From: Aliiroseovarius pelagivivens
Lineage (GTDB): Bacteria > Pseudomonadota > Alphaproteobacteria > Rhodobacterales > Rhodobacteraceae
Reading direction: 5' to 3'
DNA length: 64,000 nt
Assembly: GCF_900302485.1 (NCBI RefSeq)
Contig: NZ_OMOI01000001.1
Location: 1,426,001-1,490,000 of the forward strand
A program made the translations under genes and the position numbers. Under the pieces are notes generated by a model. That model saw nothing but the letters and a program-made list of their open reading frames with translations. It did no database searches and had not been told where the DNA came from. This document shows, piece by piece, positions 25,423-35,829 of this stretch (its first letter is position 1; each line of letters opens with the position of its first letter).

Positions 25423-27912
25423 TCAGTGCATTTGTTCGTTCACGGTCGCTGTCAACTCTGTCAGTGAGAACGGTTTGGGCAAAAAAACGGAATTCGGAAT
25501 CCGAGCCTGATGGTCCGCCACCGAATCCTCGGCATAACCCGATACGAAAACCACCTTTACGTCGGGCCGGTCTTCAAGCGCCTTTGCTACCCAAGTTGGA
25601 CCATCCATTCCTGGCATAATCACGTCGGTGACAAACACATCCACTTTTAACGCTGTGTCGTCCAAAACACTCAAGGCTTGCTCGGCACAATCTGCTTCCA
25701 GAACAGTAAAGCCACGCATCCTGAGCGCACGTGATGCAAATGCGCGGACCGGCGCTTCATCCTCGACCAACAAGACAACGCCACCTGTCTCATTGTCCTG
25801 CGGATCAGCCACCTCGGACGCAACCTGTGACACCTCAGTGACCTTGTGTTCCGATGTCTGACAGTGCGGGGGAAGAGACGCCTCTCCATCTCTGTTCTCT
25901 GCACAGTACATGGATGCCATATCTTCAGGGACCGAGCCCAAAGCGGGTTGCGATCCGTCGGTCTCGGGGTCGTAGGCTGTCTGACCGGACACCTCTGCAT
26001 CTCGCGCATCTTCAGGGAAATCAGCTTCACGACTAGCCGGGAAGTACAAAGTGAATGTCGTGCCCTGCCCTGGCAGGGAGTCGACAAAAATATACCCTCC
26101 CATCTGCTTCACAATGCCATAGGCCATGGACAGACCAAGACCCGTACCTTTGCCTGCCATCTTCGTGGTGAAGAAGGGCTCGAATATCTTACCGATCTTA
26201 TCCGCCGGAATTCCGGTTCCCTGATCAACCACACGAATGGCTACGTACTCACCGGCAGGAACACTGGCGCGATCCCGCTGCAGAGCGCTTTCCAAAATAA
26301 CATTGCGCGTTTCGACCCGGATCGTCCCCCCGTCCTGCATCGCATCGCGTGCATTCACAACGAGGTTCATAATCACCTGATCCAGCTGCCTACGATCTGC
26401 GCGAACGGGCAATAGAGCGGCGTCGTGATCTAGCTGAAGCAAGATCTTTTCACCTACCAAGCGATTCAAAAGATGGGTCAGGTCCGAAAGGGACTCGGTC
26501 AACAGAAGCTTCTCGGGCCGCAACGTCTGTTTGCGCGAAAACGCCAAAAGCTGCCGAACCAGAGCCGCGGCTCGATTGGCGTTCTGGACGATCTGAGACA
26601 GATCCGAGTAGGCCGGATCCTGTTCGTCTCGCCCCAACAAAAGAAGGTCGCAATGACCAGAGATAGCGGTCAGCAAGTTGTTGAAATCATGGGCTACGCC
26701 CCCTGCAAGCTGACCAATTGCTTCCATTTTTTGGCTTTGGACAAACTGTGCTTCCAAAGACTTCAGCTCGGTCGCATCCTGAAGAACTGCTACCAGCGCA
26801 GTTCCCTTTCCTTCGCTGATCTGTGCCAGCGATATCTGGATGAAGACATCTTCGTCCTCGCGAGTGGCCCGCACAATCTCGGATCGCCCAAGATGCCGCC
26901 CCGCATGCGCCTCGCGCAGCCATTCAGAAACTGGGCGTCCAAGCCCTTCGACCTGATCCGCCATCAAGGACCCGATTGCGTCGCCGTCACCCAACAGATC
27001 GCGGGCGCGACGGTTGGCCATGGTAATGCGCCCGGTAACATCAAGCTTCAAAAGAGGCACTGGCAGGCCGTCGATAAATGCCCATTCCTCGCTCGTCAGT
27101 TCTGGGGCAGAACTTGGTGGAAGCAAGTAAAGCTCGCGCCGTCCAGCAGTTGTAGGAAGCTCGCACACCAAAGCTGGAACCGGCCCGTCACGGCCCGAAA
27201 CCTGCATAATGGTGCCCGGCTGAATGGGAAGTTCGGTGAATACTCGATCCAGAGTGGTTTCGCGTCCGCCCAATAGGTTACGAGCGGCTTCGTTCATAAA
27301 CAGAACGGTACCGGTTTTGGACACGGTCATCATCGGCAGACTGATGTTTTCCCCCATACGCGCGCCGGCGAATTGGCTGGAATGCTGCTCTAACCTCCAA
27401 AGATACCCATTGTCCTGAACAAGATGGACGCGGATCCGCAGATGCCCACACTTTGTGTGAAGTTCTTCGCTTGCATATCCTTTGGCCTGCGCGCGCCCTT
27501 GCAGCTGATATAGGACCGAGGCAGGAGCTGCGAATAAATCGGCAAGATGCGTCGACAAAACACCACCAGCGCGTTCCCCCAAAAACTGTACCGCTGCCGC
27601 GTTCCGATAAATCACGTCCCCGTCCTCACCCGTTAGAAAGGCGGCTGTGTTGTCATGCGCGACCAATCCCGACATGACGTTTATCAGCCGATCCCGGTGA
27701 AGGCTTTTCAGAATTGCGACACCGCGAACGATTACGGCCAAACATACAAAGGACAATCCAGTCACAATCAAGCTCAGGCCGAGCATAGGAGCTTCTACGA
27801 ACCACGATGCACCTAGAAACGCGGCACCAATCACCATCAAAGCAAGCGTTCTGGGCGCAAGTCGCAATGCGACAAGAGCAAACGGGTGCGACGTAAAGGC
27901 AGATGTCTGCAC
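25423..27912 (-). CDS. cckA: Hybrid sensor histidine kinase CckA
   Basis: The 829-residue inner-membrane kinase has two hydrophobic segments near the N-terminus (about 15-65), PAS regions (about 85-385), a HisKA domain with phosphorylated H408 in GGVAHDFNNLL, a HATPase domain (DQVIMNLVVNARDA, GTGLGLSMAYG) and a C-terminal receiver with D763 in VTDVIMPGMDG. This architecture and the end KPFSLTEL are typical of CckA, which feeds ChpT and CtrA. The GTG at 27912 has GAAGGA 6 bases upstream and is preferred to a TTG 18 bases earlier. An acidic linker of about 85 residues joins kinase and receiver. A CtrA-type box is upstream. Confidence 0.9.
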   Translation of the reverse strand: MQTSAFTSHPFALVALRLAPRTLALMVIGAAFLGASWFVEAPMLGLSLIVTGLSFVCLAVIVRGVAILKSLHRDRLINVMSGLVAHDNTAAFLTGEDGDVIYRNAAAVQFLGERAGGVLSTHLADLFAAPASVLYQLQGRAQAKGYASEELHTKCGHLRIRVHLVQDNGYLWRLEQHSSQFAGARMGENISLPMMTVSKTGTVLFMNEAARNLLGGRETTLDRVFTELPIQPGTIMQVSGRDGPVPALVCELPTTAGRRELYLLPPSSAPELTSEEWAFIDGLPVPLLKLDVTGRITMANRRARDLLGDGDAIGSLMADQVEGLGRPVSEWLREAHAGRHLGRSEIVRATREDEDVFIQISLAQISEGKGTALVAVLQDATELKSLEAQFVQSQKMEAIGQLAGGVAHDFNNLLTAISGHCDLLLLGRDEQDPAYSDLSQIVQNANRAAALVRQLLAFSRKQTLRPEKLLLTESLSDLTHLLNRLVGEKILLQLDHDAALLPVRADRRQLDQVIMNLVVNARDAMQDGGTIRVETRNVILESALQRDRASVPAGEYVAIRVVDQGTGIPADKIGKIFEPFFTTKMAGKGTGLGLSMAYGIVKQMGGYIFVDSLPGQGTTFTLYFPASREADFPEDARDAEVSGQTAYDPETDGSQPALGSVPEDMASMYCAENRDGEASLPPHCQTSEHKVTEVSQVASEVADPQDNETGGVVLLVEDEAPVRAFASRALRMRGFTVLEADCAEQALSVLDDTALKVDVFVTDVIMPGMDGPTWVAKALEDRPDVKVVFVSGYAEDSVADHQARIPNSVFLPKPFSLTELTATVNEQMH

Positions 27913-27955
27913 GATAGTTCCTTCTTTCAATCGCCCTCTTTTCTGAAAGAAGAGG

Positions 27956-27971
27956 GTTAATGCCCGATTAA
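27956..27971 (-). promoter_or_regulatory. CtrA-type binding site upstream of cckA
   Basis: On the minus strand the sequence reads TTAA, seven bases (TCGGGCA), then TTAAC, a full match to the CtrA consensus TTAA-N7-TTAAC. It lies 44-59 bases upstream of the chosen cckA start codon, a position where it could touch RNA polymerase. Binding itself is inference. Confidence 0.65.
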
Positions 27972-28011
27972 TGAAGGAAGACTATCTACTTTAGATTGTT
28001 TTTGCCAAGCC

Positions 28012-29172
28012 TTAACTGCCCTGTAGTTGCGCAAGATAGAAACCATCTCCGCCATCCAATGGGGTGAACTGGCATTCGGCGGTCAGATTGAAGATCTCAT
28101 GATGCTTCAAAAACAGATCTACCTGATCTCGGTTTTCACTGCATAGGACCGAACAAGTTGCATAAGCCATTCGCCCGGTTGGCTTTAAGAAACCCGGCAT
28201 GGAAGACAGGATCTCTTGCTGAGCGGTGTGGATTTCTGCCAGCTTGTCTGGCGTCAGAAGCCACTTTCCATGCGGCGCACGGCGCCAAGACCCGCTCCCC
28301 GAGCAAGGAGCGTCTGCAAGAACCAGATCAAAACCGCGAAGCGTTTCTAATTCTCCATGCCGTACGCGACGTATCGCGACGCCAGCACGTTCGGCCCGTG
28401 CGGGGATATCTTTCATCCGCTCCCACGATAGGTCATGTGCGGTGACGTCGGCCCCCAGCGCAGCCATCGCCAGCGCCTTGCCACCACCCCCCGCGCAATA
28501 GTCCAACACGCGCATTCCGGGCTGGATGTTCAGGTCTTCGATCACTGCTTGCGAGGCCGCATCCTGAAGCTCGACAAATCCTTCAAGAAAGGCGCGTGAG
28601 CTTTTGATTTTGCGAGGATTTGTTAAAACTTCAAGTGCCGTGGATGCAAGTGAAGATGGGCAGGTTTCGATCCCGTCTTCGGCCAAGATAGACACGGCCG
28701 TGTCCCGATCACACTTCGCCAGATTTGCGCGTACGAACACAGGTGCCCGACTGCGTAAGCTGTCCAGAAAGGCGTCAGTTTTGGCAGCAAGGCTTCTATC
28801 AAACTCGGGCAGCAGCCATTGCGGGCAATCCAACGTTTGAGCACGCGTCATATCTGCCGATATCGCAGCCTCTGCCTCGGTCAACGTGGACGGAGCGTGG
28901 CCCTCGCCCGAGAAAAGCTCTGCGGGATCCAGCCCCTGCCCGCGCAGAAGACCGATCATCACTGCGCGCCCATCCGTGCCGCCGCCAAGTGCCTGCGACG
29001 AGGACAACCTGCGCACTGCGTCAAACACGTGATCGCGAATGGCAGCACGGTCTTTCGAGCCCGCAAAACGATGGCCGCGTGCCCAGCCGGTCAGGGCTTG
29101 CTCGACTGCTGTGCCGGACAGATAGCTGTCCAGCACCTCAATCGCGGCAGCGACGCGTGCACCAGGTGTCAT
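28012..29172 (-). CDS. RsmB/NOP-family RNA m5C methyltransferase
   Basis: The 386-residue protein has an N-terminal NusB-like RNA-binding part (about 1-130) and a Rossmann methyltransferase domain with SAM motif DYCAGGGGKALAMAALGA (about 225-242). The two catalytic cysteines are in DAPCSGSGSWRR and YATCSVL. The family methylates C967 of 16S rRNA (RsmB), but related NOP proteins have other targets, so the site is not certain. It begins 21 bases after guaB on the same strand and is probably co-transcribed. Confidence 0.88.
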   Translation of the reverse strand: MTPGARVAAAIEVLDSYLSGTAVEQALTGWARGHRFAGSKDRAAIRDHVFDAVRRLSSSQALGGGTDGRAVMIGLLRGQGLDPAELFSGEGHAPSTLTEAEAAISADMTRAQTLDCPQWLLPEFDRSLAAKTDAFLDSLRSRAPVFVRANLAKCDRDTAVSILAEDGIETCPSSLASTALEVLTNPRKIKSSRAFLEGFVELQDAASQAVIEDLNIQPGMRVLDYCAGGGGKALAMAALGADVTAHDLSWERMKDIPARAERAGVAIRRVRHGELETLRGFDLVLADAPCSGSGSWRRAPHGKWLLTPDKLAEIHTAQQEILSSMPGFLKPTGRMAYATCSVLCSENRDQVDLFLKHHEIFNLTAECQFTPLDGGDGFYLAQLQGS

Positions 29173-29193
29173 TGCAGGATCCCCATAACCGCC

Positions 29194-30678
<1,485 letters not shown>

Positions 30679-30843
30679 CTATCTCATGGGTTGGGGCAAT
30701 TGGAAAGGGCTGAGGTGATATTTCTGCCTCTGAAGGCCCTGTTTTCTCTCAGGACAGCAATCCACACGTATTTCCGGGGTTTGACAAACCGAACGGGCCG
30801 TGAGCTTCTGAGATGGAACAAATGTGAACATGGCGAGGCTTTG

Positions 30844-32028
30844 ATGGAACTGTCGACGCGCATTCGCGGCATTCTGGACGGAGGGGATGACGGCTGGGGG
30901 GTCTATTACAAAGCCCGCGCGATGAAAGCAGCGGGCGTTGACGTGACCGAACTGACCATCGGGGAACATGACATCCGTACTGATCCCTCGATCCTGAAGG
31001 CGATGTATGACGCGGCCATGGGGGGACACACCGGATATGTTGACGTGCCCGGCACCCCATCTTTACGTGATGCGGTCGCCCAGCGGGTCGAACACCAAAC
31101 CCATGTGCCAACCACCCGCCGAAACGTGTTGATCACGCCCGGAGGGCAAGCAGCCTTGTTCGCGGCTCATATGGCCGCCTGTGACGACGGCGATACTGCG
31201 CTGTTCATTGATCCGCATTACACCACCTATCCCGGCACGATCCGCTCCGTTGGTGCCAAAGCCATGGCCATCCCCGCACGATCCCGCGATGGGTTCCAGC
31301 CCGATCTAGACGCGGTGCGCCGTGCCGCAAAGGGCGCCAAAAGTCTGCTAATCAATACGCCCAACAACCCGACCGGCGTGATCTACACCGACGACACGCT
31401 GCAAGGGTTGGCTCAGGTCTGTCGCGACGAAGATCTGTGGCTGATCTCGGACGAGGTTTATGACAGCCAAGTCTGGCATGGCGCGCATCTGTCCCCTCGT
31501 GCCCTACCCGGCATGGCAGAGCGCACGTTGGTCGTCGGATCCATGTCGAAAAGTCACGCGATGACCGGCAGCCGCCTTGGCTGGATTATTGGCCCGGACG
31601 AGGCGATTGCCCATCTGGCGACTCTATCCATCAACACCAATTACGGCGTGGCGGGGTTCATTCAGGATGCAGCCCTATTTGCGCTGCGCCAAGGACCGGG
31701 GTTCGAGGCCAAAATCGCCGCCCCCTTCCGAAGACGCCGCGACGCAGCCACGCCGCTGTTTTCTGGTCAAGAGGCGGCCCGCCTGATCCCGTCGGACGGG
31801 GCGATGTATCTGATGGTGGATATTCGCGCGACGGGTCTGTCCGGTGAAGAGTTCGCCCTGCGCCTGCTGGATGATGAACACATCGCCGTCATGCCCGGTG
31901 AAAGCTTCGGACACGCCGCAGCGGGCCATGTCCGTATTGCCATGACCATCGACGACGACCGGTTTCTGGATGCGGTCGAACGCCTGATCGAATTTGCGAA
32001 TACTCTGACTGCAGGAGACACACAATGA
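30844..32028 (+). CDS. PLP-dependent aminotransferase (class I/II, aspartate-aminotransferase fold)
   Basis: The 394-residue enzyme shows the fold-type I motifs GYVDVPGTPSLRDAVA, NTPNNPTGVIY, DEVYDSQVW and SMSKSHAMTGSRLGW, whose lysine binds PLP. The ATG at 30844 has GAGG about 9 bases upstream; the open frame extends 300 bases further into the guaB promoter region and is not credible there. The stop overlaps the start of the PEP-mutase-like gene by four bases (ATGA), so both are coupled. The substrate amino acid is unknown. Confidence 0.88.
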   Translation: MELSTRIRGILDGGDDGWGVYYKARAMKAAGVDVTELTIGEHDIRTDPSILKAMYDAAMGGHTGYVDVPGTPSLRDAVAQRVEHQTHVPTTRRNVLITPGGQAALFAAHMAACDDGDTALFIDPHYTTYPGTIRSVGAKAMAIPARSRDGFQPDLDAVRRAAKGAKSLLINTPNNPTGVIYTDDTLQGLAQVCRDEDLWLISDEVYDSQVWHGAHLSPRALPGMAERTLVVGSMSKSHAMTGSRLGWIIGPDEAIAHLATLSINTNYGVAGFIQDAALFALRQGPGFEAKIAAPFRRRRDAATPLFSGQEAARLIPSDGAMYLMVDIRATGLSGEEFALRLLDDEHIAVMPGESFGHAAAGHVRIAMTIDDDRFLDAVERLIEFANTLTAGDTQ

Positions 32029-32843
32029 CCGACACGAACCGAGGCACCGCCTTCCGCGCCCTGCACCAAAAGGGCAACCCGTTCATCCTTGCCAATGCCT
32101 GGGACATTGGCAGCGCGAAGATGCTTGCGGCTTTGGGGGCCGATGCGATTGCCACCTCCTCGGCTGCGCATGCCTTCACTCTGGGTCGCCCGGATATGGG
32201 CCATGTGACCCGCGACGAGGCACTGGCCCACGCACAGGATTTGGTGGCGGCGGTGGACGTCCCGGTTTCGGGCGATTTCGAGAACGGCTTTGGCGACGAT
32301 CCCGACACCTGCGCTGAAACGGTGCGGCTGGCCTATGAGGCGGGGCTGGCGGGTATCTCGATCGAGGACACTGCCCTGCCTGCTGCGACGCCCTACGACC
32401 GCGATATCGCGGTCGAGCGCATCCGTGCCTCTGCCGCCGCCGCCCGCGCGCTTCCCGGTGACTTCGTGCTGGTCGCCCGCGCCGACGGGGTGATGAACGG
32501 GCAGTATGATCTGGCCGAGGCGATGGCGCGCCTGAAAGGCTATGAAGACGCCGGGGCGGATTGCCTTTACATTCCCCTGCCCGGCACGCTCGAGGATCAA
32601 GCTGCCGTCTGCGCATCGACAAATCTGCCTGTGAACGCCTTAGCCGCTGGCTTATTCACCCAGCATAGCCGTGGTGATTTTGCCAAGGCAGGCGTGGCAC
32701 GCATTTCGCTTGGATCCGCATTGGCCCGGGCGACGCATCGGGTGATCTTCGACGCCGCCCAAGGCATGTTTGGGGAAGGCGATTTCAGCCTGCTTGGCAA
32801 GGAGATTTCGGGCGACAAGATCGACGCTTTACTGAAGGAGTGA
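32025..32843 (+). CDS. Isocitrate lyase/PEP mutase superfamily protein
   Basis: The 272-residue TIM-barrel protein matches the ICL/PEPM superfamily: NAWDIGSAKML at the start, VSGDFENGFGDD near residue 84 and AGISIEDTALP near residue 109 with metal-binding Asp and Glu. It lacks the KKCGH motif of isocitrate lyase and the EDKxxPK motif of PEP mutase, so it belongs to the large unassigned subgroup of C-C or P-C lyases and decarboxylases. Coupled to an aminotransferase by an ATGA overlap. No phosphonate genes are nearby. Confidence 0.82.
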   Translation: MTDTNRGTAFRALHQKGNPFILANAWDIGSAKMLAALGADAIATSSAAHAFTLGRPDMGHVTRDEALAHAQDLVAAVDVPVSGDFENGFGDDPDTCAETVRLAYEAGLAGISIEDTALPAATPYDRDIAVERIRASAAAARALPGDFVLVARADGVMNGQYDLAEAMARLKGYEDAGADCLYIPLPGTLEDQAAVCASTNLPVNALAAGLFTQHSRGDFAKAGVARISLGSALARATHRVIFDAAQGMFGEGDFSLLGKEISGDKIDALLKE

Positions 32844-32846
32844 CGC

Positions 32847-34013
32847 CTAGGCAGTGACGTCCATGTCATAGATCCAGTCATAGCGCCGCATCAGGACTTG
32901 CGGCGCCATGCGGCCGATCAGCCGCATCGCCATATGCCCCGCGCCACGCACCATCGGATTGGTATAGTGATAGTTGCGCGCGTTTTTGTGTGCTTCTGCC
33001 ACGATCTTGGCGGTGCGCGGACGGCGTTTGCCCTGATAGACGGCAGGTCCACGTTCCAACCCGAAGCGATCAAGGCAATCCGCCAGTACCCAAGCGTCTT
33101 CCAGCGCCATCACCGCACCTTGCGCCATGAAGGGCAAAGTGGGATGGGCCGCGTCGCCCAGCAACACCGCTTGCCCCTGATGCCAGTTGTCAGCGACGGG
33201 ATGCAGGAACAGACCCCAGATATGCGCCTCGTCCACGCGCTCTAACAACGCCATTGCGTCATCGCAAAACCCCGAGAACGCCGCCATCAAATTGGCAGTA
33301 TCATCTTTGTGAAACCAGCCTTCTTCAGTCCAGCTTTCCCGTTCCTCAACCGCGACAATGTTGACGAGGCTACCTTCGCGCAGTGGATAGGTCACCATGT
33401 GGCGCCCCGGCCCCATAAAGACCGTCGCTTCATATTGCTCGCGCCCGGTTGCAGGGACCAAGGCACGCCATGCAACCTGTCCAGTAAATTCTGGCGTCGC
33501 CGGGCCATTCAAAGCCGACCTCATCACGGAATGCAGCCCGTCTGCGCCAACCACAAAGCCCATGTTGATGGGATCTTGTCCCTCGAGCACGACCTCGGTG
33601 CCGTCTTCTCCTGGATGCACGGATTGAACACGCTGACCACATTGGATCGTAACGCCGGCCTCAAGCGCCGCATCGTAGAGAAGCTTCTGAAGATCCGCGC
33701 GGTGGAACAGCAAAAATGTGTCATCCGGCTTCAGCGTGCGAAAATCCAGATCCAGAACACCGTGTCCCGACACTCCGTCACGCAACCAAACCCCGTGCCC
33801 CCGGATCGCATTGGCGCGGGCCTTGTCGCCCAGACCCAAAGCATCCAGCACCCGGACGCCATTCGGGCTGATCTGAAATCCCGCTCCGACCTCGGTAATG
33901 GCGGGCGCCTGTTCCAGAACTGTCACTTTCGCGCCGCGTTGGGCCAGAGCGGTTGCAGCTGCTAACCCGCCGATTCCGGCCCCCAAAATGGTAATTTGCT
34001 GATCTTTGATCAT
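32847..34013 (-). CDS. FAD-dependent aromatic-type monooxygenase
   Basis: The 388-residue group A flavoprotein hydroxylase has the Rossmann motif GAGIGGLAAA at residue 10, the GADGLHSVMR motif in the middle and GDAAHPTLPFMAQGA (about 285-299) that contacts FAD ribityl. It resembles salicylate and 3-hydroxybenzoate hydroxylases, but the substrate cannot be read from sequence and no ring-cleavage genes are near. The ATG at 34013 is the first that gives a normal Rossmann start. It converges with the PEP-mutase-like gene, 3 bases apart. Confidence 0.85.
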   Translation of the reverse strand: MIKDQQITILGAGIGGLAAATALAQRGAKVTVLEQAPAITEVGAGFQISPNGVRVLDALGLGDKARANAIRGHGVWLRDGVSGHGVLDLDFRTLKPDDTFLLFHRADLQKLLYDAALEAGVTIQCGQRVQSVHPGEDGTEVVLEGQDPINMGFVVGADGLHSVMRSALNGPATPEFTGQVAWRALVPATGREQYEATVFMGPGRHMVTYPLREGSLVNIVAVEERESWTEEGWFHKDDTANLMAAFSGFCDDAMALLERVDEAHIWGLFLHPVADNWHQGQAVLLGDAAHPTLPFMAQGAVMALEDAWVLADCLDRFGLERGPAVYQGKRRPRTAKIVAEAHKNARNYHYTNPMVRGAGHMAMRLIGRMAPQVLMRRYDWIYDMDVTA

Positions 34014-34070
34014 GCTTTCTTGGTCCCTGTTGAGCGTCCGCGTCAATGAACAAGTTCCGCGACACCCCAG

Positions 34071-34104
34071 CAACAACAAAGGCGGCGGAAAGCCCGCCGC
34101 CTTT
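34071..34104 (-). terminator. Terminator of dksA
   Basis: AAAGGCGGCGG and CCGCCGCCTTT form an 11-bp stem around a 5-base loop. On the minus strand it is followed by TTTGTTGTTG. It lies about 77 bases downstream of the dksA stop, so dksA has a long 3' tail. Confidence 0.7.
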
Positions 34105-34180
34105 GTGACATGTTTCTTTTTCCATTGGTACGTGACAAATTGCGCCGCCCTCCAGTCGGCACAATCCACGTGACCCTAGA

Positions 34181-34603
34181 TCAGTCGTCGCGATGCACTT
34201 TTTCGCGGCGCTCGTGACGTTCCTGTGCCTCAAGGCTCAACGTTGCGATCGGGCGTGCATCCAGACGCTTCAGCGAGATCGGCTCGCCAGTGTCTTCGCA
34301 GTAACCGTATTCGCCTTCGTCGATCCGGCGCAGGGCTTGATCAATTTTGCCCACCAGCTTGCGGGACCGATCCCGCGTGCGCAGTTCCAACGCGCGGTCC
34401 GTCTCTTCCGAGGCGCGATCCGCGATGTCAGGAATGTTGCGCGTGCCGTCTTGCAGGCCTTCGATCGTGTGACGGCTTTCATCCAGAAGCTCGGCTTTCC
34501 AAGCTTCAAGTTTGCGCCGGAAATACTCCAGCTGCCGGTCATTCATAAATGGCTCATCTTCGGCTGGCCGATAATCGTCGGACAGGAATGCCTCGGCTTT
34601 CAT
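34181..34603 (-). CDS. dksA: RNA polymerase-binding protein DksA
   Basis: The 140-residue protein works with ppGpp at the RNA polymerase secondary channel. The coiled-coil tip keeps the DxxDxA motif (D59, D62, A64). The zinc-finger region keeps only one of four cysteines (C102, in YGYCEDTGEPI); the second pair is replaced by ATLSLEAQERHE. This single-cysteine form is typical of alphaproteobacterial DksA. The gene has its own 323-base upstream region and a terminator. Confidence 0.93.
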   Translation of the reverse strand: MKAEAFLSDDYRPAEDEPFMNDRQLEYFRRKLEAWKAELLDESRHTIEGLQDGTRNIPDIADRASEETDRALELRTRDRSRKLVGKIDQALRRIDEGEYGYCEDTGEPISLKRLDARPIATLSLEAQERHERREKVHRDD

Positions 34604-34926
34604 ACCAACTCCCTCTTCTACCGGATCGCAGTCCCTGTCGAACCTTTTCGGCAGGAGATACCCGGTTTCTTATGGCGCTGATGTACACCCGCTTTCGGGG
34701 AATGTCACGCCTGAAAAACTTAACATATGCAAGCTTTTCGGCACTTCCGACTAACTCTCTGATAGCGCATAACATCTTCCATTCAAATTGTGCGCCGATT
34801 GACCAGATAAGGCGCGCCCAACGAATTCAATATGACGTCGTAGCGTCAGGGCGCGTTGGCCTTGCCAAAGTGCACTTCGGTGTTTACCTCGTCACAAATC
34901 GCACGAACCGGATGTAAGGAACGGGT
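34604..34926. promoter_or_regulatory. Divergent control region of dksA and moxR, with a long inverted repeat
   Basis: No supported gene lies here. Near the moxR side, TGACG (34833-34837) and CGTCA (34844-34848) form an inverted repeat nested inside CGCGCCC (34813-34819) and GGGCGCG (34849-34855). The nested hairpin could be an operator or part of the moxR leader RNA. The dksA side contains an AT-rich stretch (34720-34800) that probably holds promoters. Confidence 0.45.
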
Positions 34927-35772
34927 ATGACCAATCGTTTTGACGGAACCGACAGCTATGTTGCCACAGATGACCTGAAGGTCGCCGTGAATGCGGCGGT
35001 CACTTTGGAACGTCCGCTTTTGGTCAAAGGGGAGCCTGGTACAGGCAAAACCGAGCTTGCACTGCAGGTGGCAAGCGCTTTGGGCGCACGAATGATCGAG
35101 TGGAACATCAAGTCGACCACCAAGGCGCAGCAGGGTCTTTACGAATACGATGCCGTAAGCCGTCTGCGTGACAGCCAACTGGGCGACGAGCGCGTGCATG
35201 ACGTCAAGAACTACATCAAGCGAGGCAAGCTTTGGGAAGCCTTCGAGGCCGGCGAACGTGTCGTTCTGCTGATCGACGAAATCGACAAGGCAGATATCGA
35301 GTTTCCGAACGATCTGCTGCAAGAGCTGGATAAGATGGAGTTCCACGTCTACGAGACTGGTGAAACCATCAGGGCCCGCCACCGTCCGATCATCATCATC
35401 ACGTCGAACAACGAAAAAGAGCTGCCCGACGCCTTCCTGCGTCGTTGCTTCTTCCACTACATCCGCTTCCCGGATGCTGAAACGATGGCAAGAATTGTCG
35501 AAGTCCACCACCCCGGAATCAAAGCGCGTCTGCTGACCGAAGCCCTGACCCAGTTCTATGAAATCCGAGAACAGCCCGGGCTGAAGAAGAAGCCGTCGAC
35601 CTCGGAAGTGCTGGACTGGCTGAAACTGCTGCTGGCCGAGGACATCGACCCGGCCGAATTGAAGCGCGACGGCGCCAGTGCACTGCCAACCCTGCATGGG
35701 GCGCTGCTTAAGAACGAGCAGGATGTGCACTTGTTCGAACGACTTGCTTTCATGGCGCGCGGTCAACGCTAA
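34927..35772 (+). CDS. MoxR-family AAA+ ATPase (CoxD-like)
   Basis: The 281-residue ATPase has Walker A GEPGTGKTELA (about 37-47), Walker B VVLLIDEIDKAD (about 114-125), sensor 1 ITSNNEKELPDAFLRRC with the arginine finger, and a C-terminal lid. MoxR ATPases remodel or activate target proteins with a vWA partner. The CoxE-like vWA gene is three genes downstream (38011), on the same strand. The ATG at 34927 has AAGGA 8 bases upstream. A terminator follows 30 bases after the stop, so it may be transcribed separately from the later genes. Confidence 0.9.
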   Translation: MTNRFDGTDSYVATDDLKVAVNAAVTLERPLLVKGEPGTGKTELALQVASALGARMIEWNIKSTTKAQQGLYEYDAVSRLRDSQLGDERVHDVKNYIKRGKLWEAFEAGERVVLLIDEIDKADIEFPNDLLQELDKMEFHVYETGETIRARHRPIIIITSNNEKELPDAFLRRCFFHYIRFPDAETMARIVEVHHPGIKARLLTEALTQFYEIREQPGLKKKPSTSEVLDWLKLLLAEDIDPAELKRDGASALPTLHGALLKNEQDVHLFERLAFMARGQR

Positions 35773-35801
35773 CCACAGTTTGGTTTCTAACCAGTTCGTT
35801 T

Positions 35802-35829
35802 CGGGGCCAAGGCAACTTGGCCCCGTTTT
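35802..35829 (+). terminator. Terminator after moxR
   Basis: CGGGGCCAAG and CTTGGCCCCG form a perfect 10-bp stem around GCAA, followed by TTTT. It separates moxR from the DUF2927 gene. Confidence 0.82.
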
